From positions 1 through 26,334 of the forward strand of contig CAMPJJ010000079.1 in assembly GCA_946886855.1 (NCBI GenBank): a stretch of DNA of 26,334 nucleotides, in the 5' to 3' direction. Made by a program: the position numbers and the translations under genes. Below are positions 15,329 through 23,480 of the stretch, piece by piece. Every line of letters starts with the position of its first letter. The first letter of the stretch is position 1. The stretch is from an uncultured Roseateles sp. Its GTDB lineage: Bacteria > Pseudomonadota > Gammaproteobacteria > Burkholderiales > Burkholderiaceae. The notes below the pieces were generated by a model. The model was not told the origin of the DNA and ran no database searches. It saw only the letters and a list, made by a program, of their open reading frames with translations.

Positions 15329-15441
15329 CCTGGCAAAGCAGGCGGATAGGCATTTCGAGCGTCGGAGACGGCTAAACACCTGGCAAACCATCCTTTTATG
15401 GCTTTGGTGCCCATTTCGGCATATAGTCCTGCCAAACCAGG
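15329..15441. promoter_or_regulatory. Three spaced operator-like repeats of hipBA with -10 element
   Basis: Three related sites occur at 15329-15342 (CCTGGCAAAGCAGG), 15379-15393 (CCTGGCAAACCATCC) and 15428-15441 (CCTGCCAAACCAGG). Their starts are 50 and 49 bases apart. Sites 1 and 3 are inverted repeats CCTG-N6-CAGG; site 2 keeps only the left half well. A good -10 hexamer TATAGT (15422-15427) abuts site 3, and site 3 overlaps the Shine-Dalgarno sequence of the antitoxin gene. HipB proteins are known to bind several operators in their own promoter, so this is the probable autoregulatory region. Confidence 0.7.
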
Positions 15442-15448
15442 AGGAAAG

Positions 15449-15814
15449 ATGCGTAGAGTCGTTCGCGAGCCCTTTCCCGACCCGAGGGTCAGGGACGCCA
15501 TGGCCTTCGGGCAGGCGGTCCGCGCTGCCCGCACGGCGGCGAACATCAGCCTGGAAGCCGCAGCGGAAGCACTGGGTATCAGCAAAGCCACCATGAGCGA
15601 CCTGGAGGGCGGCAAGGGGACGGTGGCGTTGGGAACCGCGCTGCGCGCGGCGCGGGATCTCGGCGTCGCCTGCTTCGCCACCCCGCTGGCGAGCCACCTC
15701 GAAGCCTCCCGCGCCCTGCAGGACCTGCGAAGCGGCAATCCGGAGCCATGGGGCGGCACTGGCGCCGAACGCGCCCTCCCGGCTTCGCGACGACAAGACG
15801 GGACCGCCGAATGA
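15449..15814 (+). CDS. hipB: HipB-like XRE-family antitoxin
   Basis: A 121-residue protein. Residues 17-75 form an XRE/Cro helix-turn-helix: FGQAVRAARTAANISLEAAA, then EALGISKATMSDLEGGKGTV. The C-terminal 45 residues are Pro/Arg/Glu-rich and probably disordered. The start at 15449 has a full AGGAGG (15439-15444) four bases ahead; a start at 15398 is open but would place the promoter -10 inside the gene. HipB neutralises HipA by holding it in an inactive complex on DNA and represses the operon. It overlaps hipA by four bases (ATGA). That it is shorter or longer than a particular relative cannot be judged here. Confidence 0.87.
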   Translation: MRRVVREPFPDPRVRDAMAFGQAVRAARTAANISLEAAAEALGISKATMSDLEGGKGTVALGTALRAARDLGVACFATPLASHLEASRALQDLRSGNPEPWGGTGAERALPASRRQDGTAE

Positions 15815-17190
15815 ACCCGCTCGTGATCCGAGCTTCAGGCCGGCAGGTCGGCACGCTGACCCACGACCCGGCGCGGAATCTCTTCGACTTCGTCTACGAC
15901 CAGGACTGGCGCCGATCGGAAGACAGCTTCCCCTTGAGCCCGCAGATGCCGATGGCATCGGACGCCGCCGAGGCGGACGGAGCCCCCTTAGCCGCGCTGG
16001 CACCGGAAACGCGCTCTGCCATCGCCAGGGCGTTCTTTCAGAACCTGCTGCCGGAAGGTCAGGCGCTGGATGTCGCGGCACAGGCGAACGGCCTGTCCAA
16101 GGCCAATCTGGCAGGTCTGCTGCTCGCCCTCGGCTCGGAAACCGCCGGCGCATTGAGCGTCAGCCTGGCGGATGCGCCGGCGACACCGTTCGCCGAGAGG
16201 GAGTCATTGCGCGCGCTGTCGTTCGAAGAGTTGAGCGAACGCATCCGGGCTCGGTCCCAGGTGCCCTTCTCCGTCTGGGACGGCAAGGTGCGACTGTCCA
16301 TCGCAGGCTTGCAGGACAAGATCGCCGTGTACGAAGACAACGGCGACCTCTTCCTCGCCAACGGCGATGGCTTCGCCTCGACGGTCATCCTCAAGCCCGC
16401 GCCGCAGAATCCGCGCTTCGCAGACCTGCCGGCGGTCGAGCATGTGTGCATGCATCTGGCAGCCGCCGTCGGCATTCCGACCGCGCGGACGCGACTGCTG
16501 CACGTGCCGGAGCCGGTGCTCCTCGTCGAGCGCTTCGACCGCAGGCGCTCAACGGACGGCCGCGTGGAGCGGCTGCACATCATCGACGCCTGCCAAGGAC
16601 TCGGCCTCACGCCGGACTTCAAGTACGAGCGCGCCTACGGGGATCAGGACACGGTGAAACACCTTCGCGATGGGGCCTCGCTGCGGCAGCTGTTCAGTCT
16701 CGCGACGGCCAGCGCCTCCCCGTTATCCATGCGCATGCAGCTTGTGGAACGCCTCGTCTTCAATGTCCTCATCGGCAATACCGACGCACATGGCAAGAAC
16801 TGGTCGTTCTTCATCGAGCGGCGTGCCGGGCTGCTGAGCCTGGCCCCCGCCTACGATCTGGTCGACGTCGAGGCGGTCGCCGACGAGCACATGAGCACGA
16901 GCTTCGCCATGGGCATCGGGGACGCGTTCCATCTGGAGGAGCTCGGGGCCTTCCAGTGGGCAAGCATGGCCGTGGCATGCGGCCTCGCCCCGAGGCAACT
17001 GGCCACACGCATCCGGGCCATGAGCACCCGACTGCCCAAGGCGCTCGGCGACTCACGTCCGGTGCTGGAGGAGCAAGGCGTGACCCCGGCCCTGCTCGAT
17101 GCCCTGGCAGCCCGGCTTCAACATCGTTGCGAGTTCGTCGCCAGGCAGGCGTCGTTGATTCCGCAGGTCTCTCCGGAGGACCTGCTGTGA
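15811..17190 (+). CDS. hipA: HipA-like serine/threonine kinase toxin
   Basis: A 459-residue kinase toxin. Residues 1-120 are the HipA N-terminal subdomain and the rest is the PI3K-like kinase core. Visible motifs are SIAGLQDKIAVY (163-174), the ATP-lysine segment VILKP (192-196), VERFDRR (239-245), the catalytic loop GNTDAHGKNWSF with D325 and N330, and the metal-binding APAYDLVD with D349. All key residues are kept, so the enzyme looks active. HipA of E. coli phosphorylates glutamyl-tRNA synthetase, blocking translation and raising persistence; the target here is assumed, not shown. The start at 15811 gives an ATGA overlap with hipB and begins at the domain edge; an in-frame start at 15748 lies inside hipB. 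Confidence 0.93.
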   Translation: MNPLVIRASGRQVGTLTHDPARNLFDFVYDQDWRRSEDSFPLSPQMPMASDAAEADGAPLAALAPETRSAIARAFFQNLLPEGQALDVAAQANGLSKANLAGLLLALGSETAGALSVSLADAPATPFAERESLRALSFEELSERIRARSQVPFSVWDGKVRLSIAGLQDKIAVYEDNGDLFLANGDGFASTVILKPAPQNPRFADLPAVEHVCMHLAAAVGIPTARTRLLHVPEPVLLVERFDRRRSTDGRVERLHIIDACQGLGLTPDFKYERAYGDQDTVKHLRDGASLRQLFSLATASASPLSMRMQLVERLVFNVLIGNTDAHGKNWSFFIERRAGLLSLAPAYDLVDVEAVADEHMSTSFAMGIGDAFHLEELGAFQWASMAVACGLAPRQLATRIRAMSTRLPKALGDSRPVLEEQGVTPALLDALAARLQHRCEFVARQASLIPQVSPEDLL

Positions 17191-17250
17191 CATCGACGCC
17201 GCCAAGGTCAAGCCGGATTGGCTGAAGACCGACTGAAACACGGGCGATCT

Positions 17251-17265
17251 GCGCGTCCGACGCGC
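17251..17265. repeat. Perfect 15-bp GC-rich palindrome after hipA
   Basis: GCGCGTC-C-GACGCGC (17251-17265) is perfectly symmetric and lies 60 bases after the hipA stop and 77 bases before the next gene. There is no U-tract, so it is not a classical terminator. It could be a regulator site for the Bug gene. The rest of the 151-base gap shows nothing clear. Confidence 0.4.
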
Positions 17266-17341
17266 GGACCGCTCGGGTAATCACGCTTCGCGCCATGCGG
17301 GGAATCGACGTCTCATGGCACCCACAAGATCAGGAGACGTC

Positions 17342-18352
17342 ATGACCCTTTCCCGCTTCACGCGCGGCCGCTCGCGCCGTGCGCTCTTCACCGCCGGCGT
17401 CATCGGCGCCATCGGCACCCTCGGCCTGATGAGCGCGCTCCCGGCGATCGCGCAGGACTTCCCCTCGAAGCCGATCCGCTTCATCGTGCCCTATGCGGCC
17501 AGCGGCACCACCGACCTGGTCGCCCGCACCGTCGGCGCGCACATGGCGCAGACGCTGGGACAGGCCGTCGTCGTCGAGAACCGCGGCGGCGCCGGCGGCA
17601 ACCTCGGCATGGACGCGGTCGCCAAGTCCGCGCCCGACGGCTACACGGTCGGCATGGGCGCCATCTCGACCAACGCGCTGAATCCGCACATCTACAAGAA
17701 GATGTCCTTCGATCCGCGCAAGGACTTCAGCGCGATCGGCCTGCTGGGCCATTCGACGATCGTCCTCGAGGTCGGGCCGTCCCTGCCGGTCAAGACCGTC
17801 GCCGAGCTGCGCGCCCATGTCGCGAAGAACCCGGGGCTGCCCTTCGGCACGGCCGGCGCGGGCACCTCGATGCATCTGGCCGGCGTGCTGTTCGGCCAGC
17901 TCAGCCATACCGAGTGGGTGCACGTGCCCTACAAGGGCAGCGCGCCGCTGATCACCGACCTGATCGGCGGGCAGATCCCGGTCGCCTTCGACAACCTGCC
18001 CGCCTCGCTGCCGCACATCCAGGCCGGCAAGCTGCGCGCGCTGGCGGTGGCCGGCTCGCAGCGCAACCCGGCGTTGCCGGACGTGCCGACGCTCGCCGAA
18101 GCCGGCCTGCCGGGCTACGCGATCGAGCCGTGGTTCGGCGTGTACGGTCCCGCCGGCCTGCCCGCCCCCGTCGTGCGCCGGCTGGAGCAGGCGCTGAAGG
18201 CCGCGCTGGCCGATCCCGGCGTCAAGGACAAGCTGATCGCCGCCGGCTTCTCGCCGAAGTCCTCGACCGCCGCGGACCTCGCGACGCTGTCGGCCCAGGA
18301 GTACGAACGTCTGGGCAAGGTGGCGCGCAGCGCCAACATGTCGGCGGACTGA
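17342..18352 (+). CDS. Second Bug-family tripartite tricarboxylate transporter receptor
   Basis: A 336-residue periplasmic solute-binding protein of the Bug family. The N-terminus (about 1-38) has RSRRALFTAG followed by a hydrophobic core and a cleavage region AIAQ, compatible with Tat or Sec export. Family segments: FIVPYAASGTTDLVARTV, VVVENRGGAGGNLGMD, SAPDGYTVGMG, VPYKGSAPLITDLIGGQ, LPDVPTLAEAGLPG. The start at 17342 has AGGAG (17332-17336) five bases ahead; the alternative at 17315 has none. No TctA/TctB, enzyme or regulator gene of obvious matching function stands beside it; upstream is hipA and downstream a convergent protease, so it is an orphan receptor. It differs clearly from the receptor at 13210 and probably binds another carboxylate. 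Confidence 0.92.
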   Translation: MTLSRFTRGRSRRALFTAGVIGAIGTLGLMSALPAIAQDFPSKPIRFIVPYAASGTTDLVARTVGAHMAQTLGQAVVVENRGGAGGNLGMDAVAKSAPDGYTVGMGAISTNALNPHIYKKMSFDPRKDFSAIGLLGHSTIVLEVGPSLPVKTVAELRAHVAKNPGLPFGTAGAGTSMHLAGVLFGQLSHTEWVHVPYKGSAPLITDLIGGQIPVAFDNLPASLPHIQAGKLRALAVAGSQRNPALPDVPTLAEAGLPGYAIEPWFGVYGPAGLPAPVVRRLEQALKAALADPGVKDKLIAAGFSPKSSTAADLATLSAQEYERLGKVARSANMSAD

Positions 18353-18370
18353 GGGCCGTCGCGTCCGGCG

Positions 18371-20800
18371 TCAGCGCGTGGGCCGCTTCACCACGGCCCC
18401 CGCCTTGCAGGACGCGGCGTCGAACTGCGTCGTGCCCGGCGCGCCCTTGCCGCCCGAGCTGCCGTCCGCCGGCGTCCATTCGTTCACCAGCGGCAGGCTG
18501 CCGCCGAAGTCCGCGGCATTCATCGCGGTGAAGCGCGTCTGCCATTGCGAGCCGTGCGGCGTGTTGAACAACTGGAGCTTCACGAGGCCGCCGCGACCGG
18601 TGGGAAGGTTCACCGCGTAGGTGGCGAAGTTGTCCGCGCTGGTCGCGTCCTTCGCACCGCGCTTGTAGCCCGTCGCATCGTTGGGCTTGTTCCAGTCGCG
18701 GTAGCCGATCGGCAGCAGATGGCGCAGCACCGAGCCGTCCGCGTAGGTCGCCACCAGCGTGTAATCGCAGCCGTGGTTGACGCAGTAGTAGCCATTCCAG
18801 CCGCCCGGCTTGTCGCTCACGATGCGGTCCACGTCGGCCTGCACGGTCGGGTCGATGCGCTGAGGCAGGTTACCGGTCCACGCCGGCGTCACCACCATCG
18901 TGCTGGCCGTCGGCGCGAGGTTGAAGTGCGACACCGTGCCGATCACCGTCTGCACCTGCTGGTCCAGCTGCAGCACGTCCGTGCCCGCCCGCGCGCGATC
19001 GTCGTTCGACGGCTTCTCGAACGCCCCGGTCGCCCGGTTCCAGCGCTTGTAGCCGCCGTCGTAGGTCGGGTCCGGGAACAGCTTGTCCAGGAACCCCAGC
19101 TGCAGGATCGCCGCCTGGTAATCCGAGAACGCGCTCCAGCGATAGCCCTGCGCGTTGCGATCCTCATCACCGCCGGACATCGGCGTGCGCTGGTAGCAGA
19201 CGCCGTTGACGGTGCGGTTGTCGCAAGACTGGCCGCTGAATTCGCGCGTCGTCAGCAGCTGCTGCCTGACGCTGTCGAAGCCCCAGGCGGAGCCGCTCTT
19301 CGTGCCTTGGGGGTAGGGATCGTCGCCGGCATCCGCCGCCGCGTCGGCGTGCGGCAGGCCGTAGGCGTGCCCCATCTCGTGGTTGAAGATCGCCGAGTAG
19401 ATCGTGTCGGGCCGGGAGTCGCCACCCGACACGGCCACGCCGCCGCCGCCCAGACCGCCGCCGGTCGAGGCCGCGACCTGCCTGCCGCCGCTGATCGTCT
19501 GGATGAAGCCGTAGAAGCCCGCCGCGAAGGCCTGGTCGCGGTTGGCGGTCCAGCCGCGCAGGTCGCGCAGCATCCTCAGCATCCGGGCGTTCGTGTCGCC
19601 GTCGATGGCGCGGTAGTCGGCCCACGAGGAGACCGTCATCGCCGGATGGCAGAACTTGTCGTCGTTGCGGCCGGCCACCGCCAGCTGGTCGATCGTGACC
19701 GCGCCGGCAAGGCGCGTGTCCAGTGTCGCGATGGGCAGCTTCTCGCGGTATTCGGCGTCGACCGGGTAACCGGCCGTCGAGGTCGCGCCGAGGTTGAAGT
19801 CCGGCACGACCGACTGCGCCGCACGCGCGCCGAAGAGGTAGATCGGCACCGTGTGGTGCTTGAGCGTCGTGGCCGGCGTGACGGTCGGCGCGATCGTCCG
19901 GGGCGACGAAAAGTCGGTCTGGCCGACCTCCAGCGTCGCGCCGATCTGCACCCACTCCTTGGGCAGCAGCGCGCTGTACTTGACCGACGAGTAAGCGACA
20001 CCGCCGCCGTCCGACGTCGGCAGCCGGGCCGGCGCATTCATCGTCAGCGGGCCGAGCGTGCGGCCGTCGGCGAGCTTCGCGCGGACCAGCAGCGTGACGA
20101 CCGAGGGCACGGTCCCGCCATTGCCGGCGACGTCGGTCGAGGCGGCGGGCTGCAGCATCAGCAGCGCGGCGCGGTTGGCCACCAGCTGCAGCTTGCGGTT
20201 CTTGTTGAGCTTGGCTTCGTTGGGCGATTGCAGCGTGCGGCCGCCGGGCGGGATCACGTGCGTCTGGGCGAGTTCGACACCCACCAGCTCCGGCGTGATC
20301 GTCGGCGCGGGTGGGGACACGACGACCGGCTCCGAGGTCGGCGCGGGCGCCGGGGCCGGTGTGGGTGCTGGGGCCGGTGCGGGCGCCGGCGAAGGCGCCG
20401 ACGAGGGACCCGGCAGATAGAGGGCCATCGCCTGAACCGGCGCCGGGGCGGCAGCGATTGCGCTGCCCGAGCTCGCCGCGTCGGGCGCACCGAAACGCAT
20501 CGGCACGGCCGGCGCCGAACGCGCGGTCACGGTCGGCTGAGCCGACGCGGGCGGGATCACCGGCGGCGGCGTCGGCACCGCGCCGGTCAAGGCGAACTTG
20601 GGCTTCCTGACCGCCGCGGTCGTCGATGGCGGCGGCCGCACGGGGCCGATGATGTCGTTGCCGCCGGCGCCCTTCGCGACCGGGGCCGGGCTTGGGCTCG
20701 ATTCGGGCGGCTGGCTGTTCCCTGCCTTGAAGGCGGCAAACGACGCTGCCGCGATGAACGCGGCAACGGAGATGACCGCTTTGGGATAGGGAACCATCAT
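18371..20800 (-). CDS. Exported M66-type zinc metalloprotease (StcE/dictomallein-like)
   Basis: An 809-residue protein. Residues 1-28 are a signal peptide or membrane anchor. Residues about 30-165 are low-complexity, rich in Pro, Ala and Ser, with a run of Pro-Ala pairs near 135-160. A beta-rich part precedes the protease domain, whose active site HEMGHAYGLPHAD (474-486) is a metzincin-type HExxHxxGxxH with E475 as the base. Segments around YSAIFNHEMGH and DEDRNAQGYRWSAFSDYQA fit peptidase family M66. Known M66 members cut mucin-type glycoproteins (E. coli StcE) or are named dictomallein in Burkholderia. Cys residues in the C-terminal part suggest disulfides. The start lacks a clear Shine-Dalgarno sequence; a second ATG follows immediately. 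It is convergent with the Bug gene, 18 bases away. Confidence 0.85.
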   Translation of the reverse strand: MMVPYPKAVISVAAFIAAASFAAFKAGNSQPPESSPSPAPVAKGAGGNDIIGPVRPPPSTTAAVRKPKFALTGAVPTPPPVIPPASAQPTVTARSAPAVPMRFGAPDAASSGSAIAAAPAPVQAMALYLPGPSSAPSPAPAPAPAPTPAPAPAPTSEPVVVSPPAPTITPELVGVELAQTHVIPPGGRTLQSPNEAKLNKNRKLQLVANRAALLMLQPAASTDVAGNGGTVPSVVTLLVRAKLADGRTLGPLTMNAPARLPTSDGGGVAYSSVKYSALLPKEWVQIGATLEVGQTDFSSPRTIAPTVTPATTLKHHTVPIYLFGARAAQSVVPDFNLGATSTAGYPVDAEYREKLPIATLDTRLAGAVTIDQLAVAGRNDDKFCHPAMTVSSWADYRAIDGDTNARMLRMLRDLRGWTANRDQAFAAGFYGFIQTISGGRQVAASTGGGLGGGGVAVSGGDSRPDTIYSAIFNHEMGHAYGLPHADAAADAGDDPYPQGTKSGSAWGFDSVRQQLLTTREFSGQSCDNRTVNGVCYQRTPMSGGDEDRNAQGYRWSAFSDYQAAILQLGFLDKLFPDPTYDGGYKRWNRATGAFEKPSNDDRARAGTDVLQLDQQVQTVIGTVSHFNLAPTASTMVVTPAWTGNLPQRIDPTVQADVDRIVSDKPGGWNGYYCVNHGCDYTLVATYADGSVLRHLLPIGYRDWNKPNDATGYKRGAKDATSADNFATYAVNLPTGRGGLVKLQLFNTPHGSQWQTRFTAMNAADFGGSLPLVNEWTPADGSSGGKGAPGTTQFDAASCKAGAVVKRPTR

Positions 20801-20864
20801 GAGTGCGACATGCGAATCTGAAAAGGCGGCGAATGATCAACGATCCTTCCTGCTTCTCAGCCGC

Positions 20865-20932
20865 CACCTGACCAACTCTTACACCTGATGCAGCCGATCA
20901 ACAGGTGCCGTCGACGTCAGCACGAACGTCAG
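20865..20932. promoter_or_regulatory. Repeated hexamers in the protease/phosphatase divergent gap
   Basis: CACCTG occurs at 20865-20870 and 20882-20887, and its complement CAGGTG at 20902-20907, giving an inverted repeat with 14 bases between arms. ACGTCAG occurs at 20914-20920 and 20926-20932. These lie in the 156-base gap between divergent genes. The ACGTCAG pair has only loose resemblance to a Pho box. No promoter pair was identified. Tentative. Confidence 0.25.
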
Positions 20933-20956
20933 ATTTCGCGGCTAGATTCCGGGGTC

Positions 20957-22510
20957 ATGACTTGCCCCTGGACCCCCTCGCGCCGTGGCCTGTTGCAGGC
21001 CGCGCTCGCCGCCGGCTGCGCACCGGCCCTGCTCCGCCACGCCCATGCGGCGGCCGGCGCCGTTGCCGACGGTGCGCCGCTGTTCGCGCTGGGCGTCGCC
21101 TCCGGCAGCCCGCGCGCGGAGCGCGTCGTGCTGTGGACGCGGCTCGTCGGGGACGGGCTGCCGGCCGAGGTGCCGGTGCGGTGGGAGCTGGCGGAGGACG
21201 AAGCCTTCAAGACCATCGTCGCGCGCGGCACTGAGCGGGCCGAGCCCGGCACCGCGCACAGCGTGCATGCGGAACCGGCGGGGCTGCGTCCCGACCGCTG
21301 GTACTGGTATCGCTTCCACGCGCTGGGCCAGCGCAGTCCGGTGGGCCGCACGCGGACCTCGCCGGCGGCGGGCGCGGCGACGGGGCGCCTGCGCTTCGCC
21401 ATCGCGTCCTGCCAGCGCTACGACCACGGCGAGTACGCCGCGTGGGGCGACATGGCGAAGCAGGACCTGGACCTGGTGCTGTTCCTCGGCGACTACATCT
21501 ACGAATACGCGTCCGCGGCCTCCAGCAAGGCGCCGCGCCGGCATCGCGGCGGCGAGTGCCGGACCCTGGACGACTATCGACAGCGCTACGCGCAGTACAA
21601 GGCCGATCCGCAGCTCCAGGCCATGCACGCCAATGCGCCGTGGATCCTCACCTGGGACGACCACGAGGTCCAGAACGACTGGGCGGGCGACGTCTCGCAA
21701 GACCTGACCCCCGACTTCCACCAGCGCCGCATCGCCGCCGCGCAGGCGTACTGGGAGCATCAGCCTTTCCCGAAGCAGATGCGCCCGCGCGGCGTCGACG
21801 TGTCGCTGAGCCAGCGCTACGACTGGGGCGGCCTGGCGCGCCTCGTCACGATCGACGACCGCTCTTGGCGTGACCCGCAGGCCTGCCCGAAGCCGGGTCG
21901 CGGCGGCTCCAACACCGTCGACCTGAAGGACTGCCCGTCGCTGCGCAACCCGCAGCGCACGCTGCTGGGCGCGCCGCAGGAGCAGTGGCTGCGCGACAGC
22001 TGGGACGCCACGCGGCCCTGGAACCTGCTCGCGCAGCAGACGCTGATGGCACGCTTCAATGCGCAGGATCCGGCGCAGGGGCCCGGTCGCTACTGGACCG
22101 ACGGCTGGGACGGCTACCCCTTCGCCCGCGAGCGGCTGCTGCGCGACCTGGAGGCGCGGCGCGTGCCGAATGCGGTGGTGCTGGGCGGGGACGTGCACGC
22201 GAACTACGTGGCCGACCTGAAGCTCGACTGGGACGACGCCAAGGCGCCGGTGCTGGCCAGCGAGTTCTGCGGCACCTCGATCTCCAGCCATGGCATGGAA
22301 CAGGCGCGGCTCGATCAGGCGCTGCCCTTCAATCCGCATATCCATTACGGCCGCAGCGACCAGCGCGGCTACATGCGCTTCGAGCTGCGCGCCGAACGGC
22401 TCGATGCCGAGCTGCGCAGCGTCCAGACGCCGTGGGATGCGCAGAGCCCGGTGGTCACGGCGGCGCGCTTCGCGGTGGAGGCGGGACGGCCGGGCGCGCA
22501 GGCGGCTTGA
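20957..22510 (+). CDS. phoD: PhoD-type alkaline phosphatase/phosphodiesterase, Tat-exported
   Basis: A 517-residue PhoD-family enzyme. The N-terminus has a twin-arginine signal (SRRGLLQAALAAG, R9-R10) ending near residue 32. A PhoD N-terminal beta domain (FALGVASGSPRAERVVLWTR) comes first, then the metallophosphatase core: SCQRYDHGEYAAW, FLGDYIYEY with D179, TWDDHEVQNDW with D234-H236, and VLGGDVHANYV with D412 and H414. Such enzymes use Ca2+ and Fe3+ to release phosphate from mono- and diesters outside the cytoplasm, usually under phosphate starvation. The start at 20957 is placed so that the Tat signal is N-terminal; its Shine-Dalgarno sequence is poor. It is divergent from the M66 protease. 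Confidence 0.9.
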   Translation: MTCPWTPSRRGLLQAALAAGCAPALLRHAHAAAGAVADGAPLFALGVASGSPRAERVVLWTRLVGDGLPAEVPVRWELAEDEAFKTIVARGTERAEPGTAHSVHAEPAGLRPDRWYWYRFHALGQRSPVGRTRTSPAAGAATGRLRFAIASCQRYDHGEYAAWGDMAKQDLDLVLFLGDYIYEYASAASSKAPRRHRGGECRTLDDYRQRYAQYKADPQLQAMHANAPWILTWDDHEVQNDWAGDVSQDLTPDFHQRRIAAAQAYWEHQPFPKQMRPRGVDVSLSQRYDWGGLARLVTIDDRSWRDPQACPKPGRGGSNTVDLKDCPSLRNPQRTLLGAPQEQWLRDSWDATRPWNLLAQQTLMARFNAQDPAQGPGRYWTDGWDGYPFARERLLRDLEARRVPNAVVLGGDVHANYVADLKLDWDDAKAPVLASEFCGTSISSHGMEQARLDQALPFNPHIHYGRSDQRGYMRFELRAERLDAELRSVQTPWDAQSPVVTAARFAVEAGRPGAQAA

Positions 22511-22558
22511 CCGGCGCCAGTGCCGGTGGACTGCCGAGACCGCTGGCCCTCACCCCTG

Positions 22559-22582
22559 CCCTCGCCCGCAAGCGGGAGAGGG
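22559..22582. repeat. REP-like hairpin between convergent genes
   Basis: CCCTCGCCCGC (22559-22569 approx.) pairs with GCGGGAGAGGG around AA with one mismatch. The CCCTC...GAGGG hairpin type, preceded by CCCTCACCC, is frequent between genes in many proteobacterial genomes. It lies between the convergent phosphatase and carboxypeptidase genes and may act as a bidirectional terminator, though no U-tract follows. Confidence 0.55.
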
Positions 22583-22598
22583 AGCAAGCGCGCTTCGT

Positions 22599-23381
22599 TC
22601 AGTCCTTCACGTTCGGCGTCTTGAAGGTGCCGCCCGCGAGCGCCTGCTGCGCGCGGGCCTCGTCGAACTCCCAGTGCCACGGCTCCTTGCTCACCGTCCG
22701 GACGAAGCCGAATGACGTCGCGTGCCGCTTGAGCCACTCATAGGTCGGGTTGCCGTCGCCGCCGGCGACGGAGAGGTCGAACGCGATGCCGTTCTGGTGC
22801 TTGGAGAAACCCGGCCTGGCTGCCGTGTTGAAGCCGGGCAGCCCGCGCACGAAGCCGTCGTGCAGCAGCTTCTGCTCCGGGTAGGACCGGAAGCCGCTGT
22901 TGAGCGTGATCCTGACGCCGTCGTCCTTGGCGGCCGCCACCAGCGCCGCGAAGGGCGCGATGGTCTTCATCGCCAGGCGTTCGATCTCGAGCCCCGAGTC
23001 CACGATCGCGACCAGGTCCAGCTGCTCGATGAACTCGCCGTTGTCCCACGCGGCGTTCGGGCCGAAGCGGTTGGCACCCGGCCCGGGCGGCACCAGGCCG
23101 ATCGTCTCGTTCATGAAGCTGCCGGCGAGGTTGCGCGTCGACGTCCAGCCGAGCACCGTCGCCCCGTCCGCCGTGGCCGCGCGACCGAAGACGAGGCGCT
23201 TCTTGCTGCCGGCCTCCTCGAGCCTGACCTCGACGATCTTCACCGAGCTGCCCTTCGCGAGGGTCTTGAAGCCGCCGCCGGGCGACGGCACGAAGGCCAT
23301 GAGATCGTCGTCGCGGCGGATGCGCGCATCCGGGTCATCGACGACGAAGGTCCTGTCGCGGTAGCTTTCTTCCAGGCTCAC
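22599..23381 (-). CDS. VanY-family D-alanyl-D-alanine carboxypeptidase
   Basis: A 260-residue protein. Residues about 10-90 look like a small SH3-type beta domain, and residues 130-245 are the M15/VanY zinc peptidase: SGFRSYPEQKLLHDGF, then SKHQNGIAFDLS (SxHxxGxAxD, H195 and D202) and EPWHWEFD (E233, H236). All zinc and catalytic residues are present. Such enzymes trim the terminal D-Ala from peptidoglycan stem peptides, or act as phage/host lysins. No signal peptide is seen, which is odd for a wall enzyme. The start is GTG at 23381 with GGAG (23388-23391) six bases ahead. It is convergent with the phosphatase gene and probably monocistronic. Confidence 0.87.
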   Translation of the reverse strand: MSLEESYRDRTFVVDDPDARIRRDDDLMAFVPSPGGGFKTLAKGSSVKIVEVRLEEAGSKKRLVFGRAATADGATVLGWTSTRNLAGSFMNETIGLVPPGPGANRFGPNAAWDNGEFIEQLDLVAIVDSGLEIERLAMKTIAPFAALVAAAKDDGVRITLNSGFRSYPEQKLLHDGFVRGLPGFNTAARPGFSKHQNGIAFDLSVAGGDGNPTYEWLKRHATSFGFVRTVSKEPWHWEFDEARAQQALAGGTFKTPNVKD

Positions 23382-23480
23382 GGCGGGCTCCAGGCGTGGA
23401 GCACTCAGCGTAAGCCCGGGCCCGCGCCCGGCGCCTCATCAATCGGGATGATGGACACCCGACAGCGCGATCACCAGCGC

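Noticed and set aside
18353..18370. Terminator between the second Bug gene and the M66 gene
   Set aside because: The gap is 18 bases and no stem-loop with a U-tract can be seen.
18545..20821. 758-codon plus-strand frame opposite the M66 protease
   Set aside because: Low-complexity Arg/Val/Gly-rich shadow; the minus frame carries the signal peptide and the HExxH site.
20913..20934. Pho box before phoD
   Set aside because: The two ACGTCAG repeats have the wrong sequence and 12-base spacing compared with the known CTGTCAT-type 11-base repeats; kept only as a weak note.
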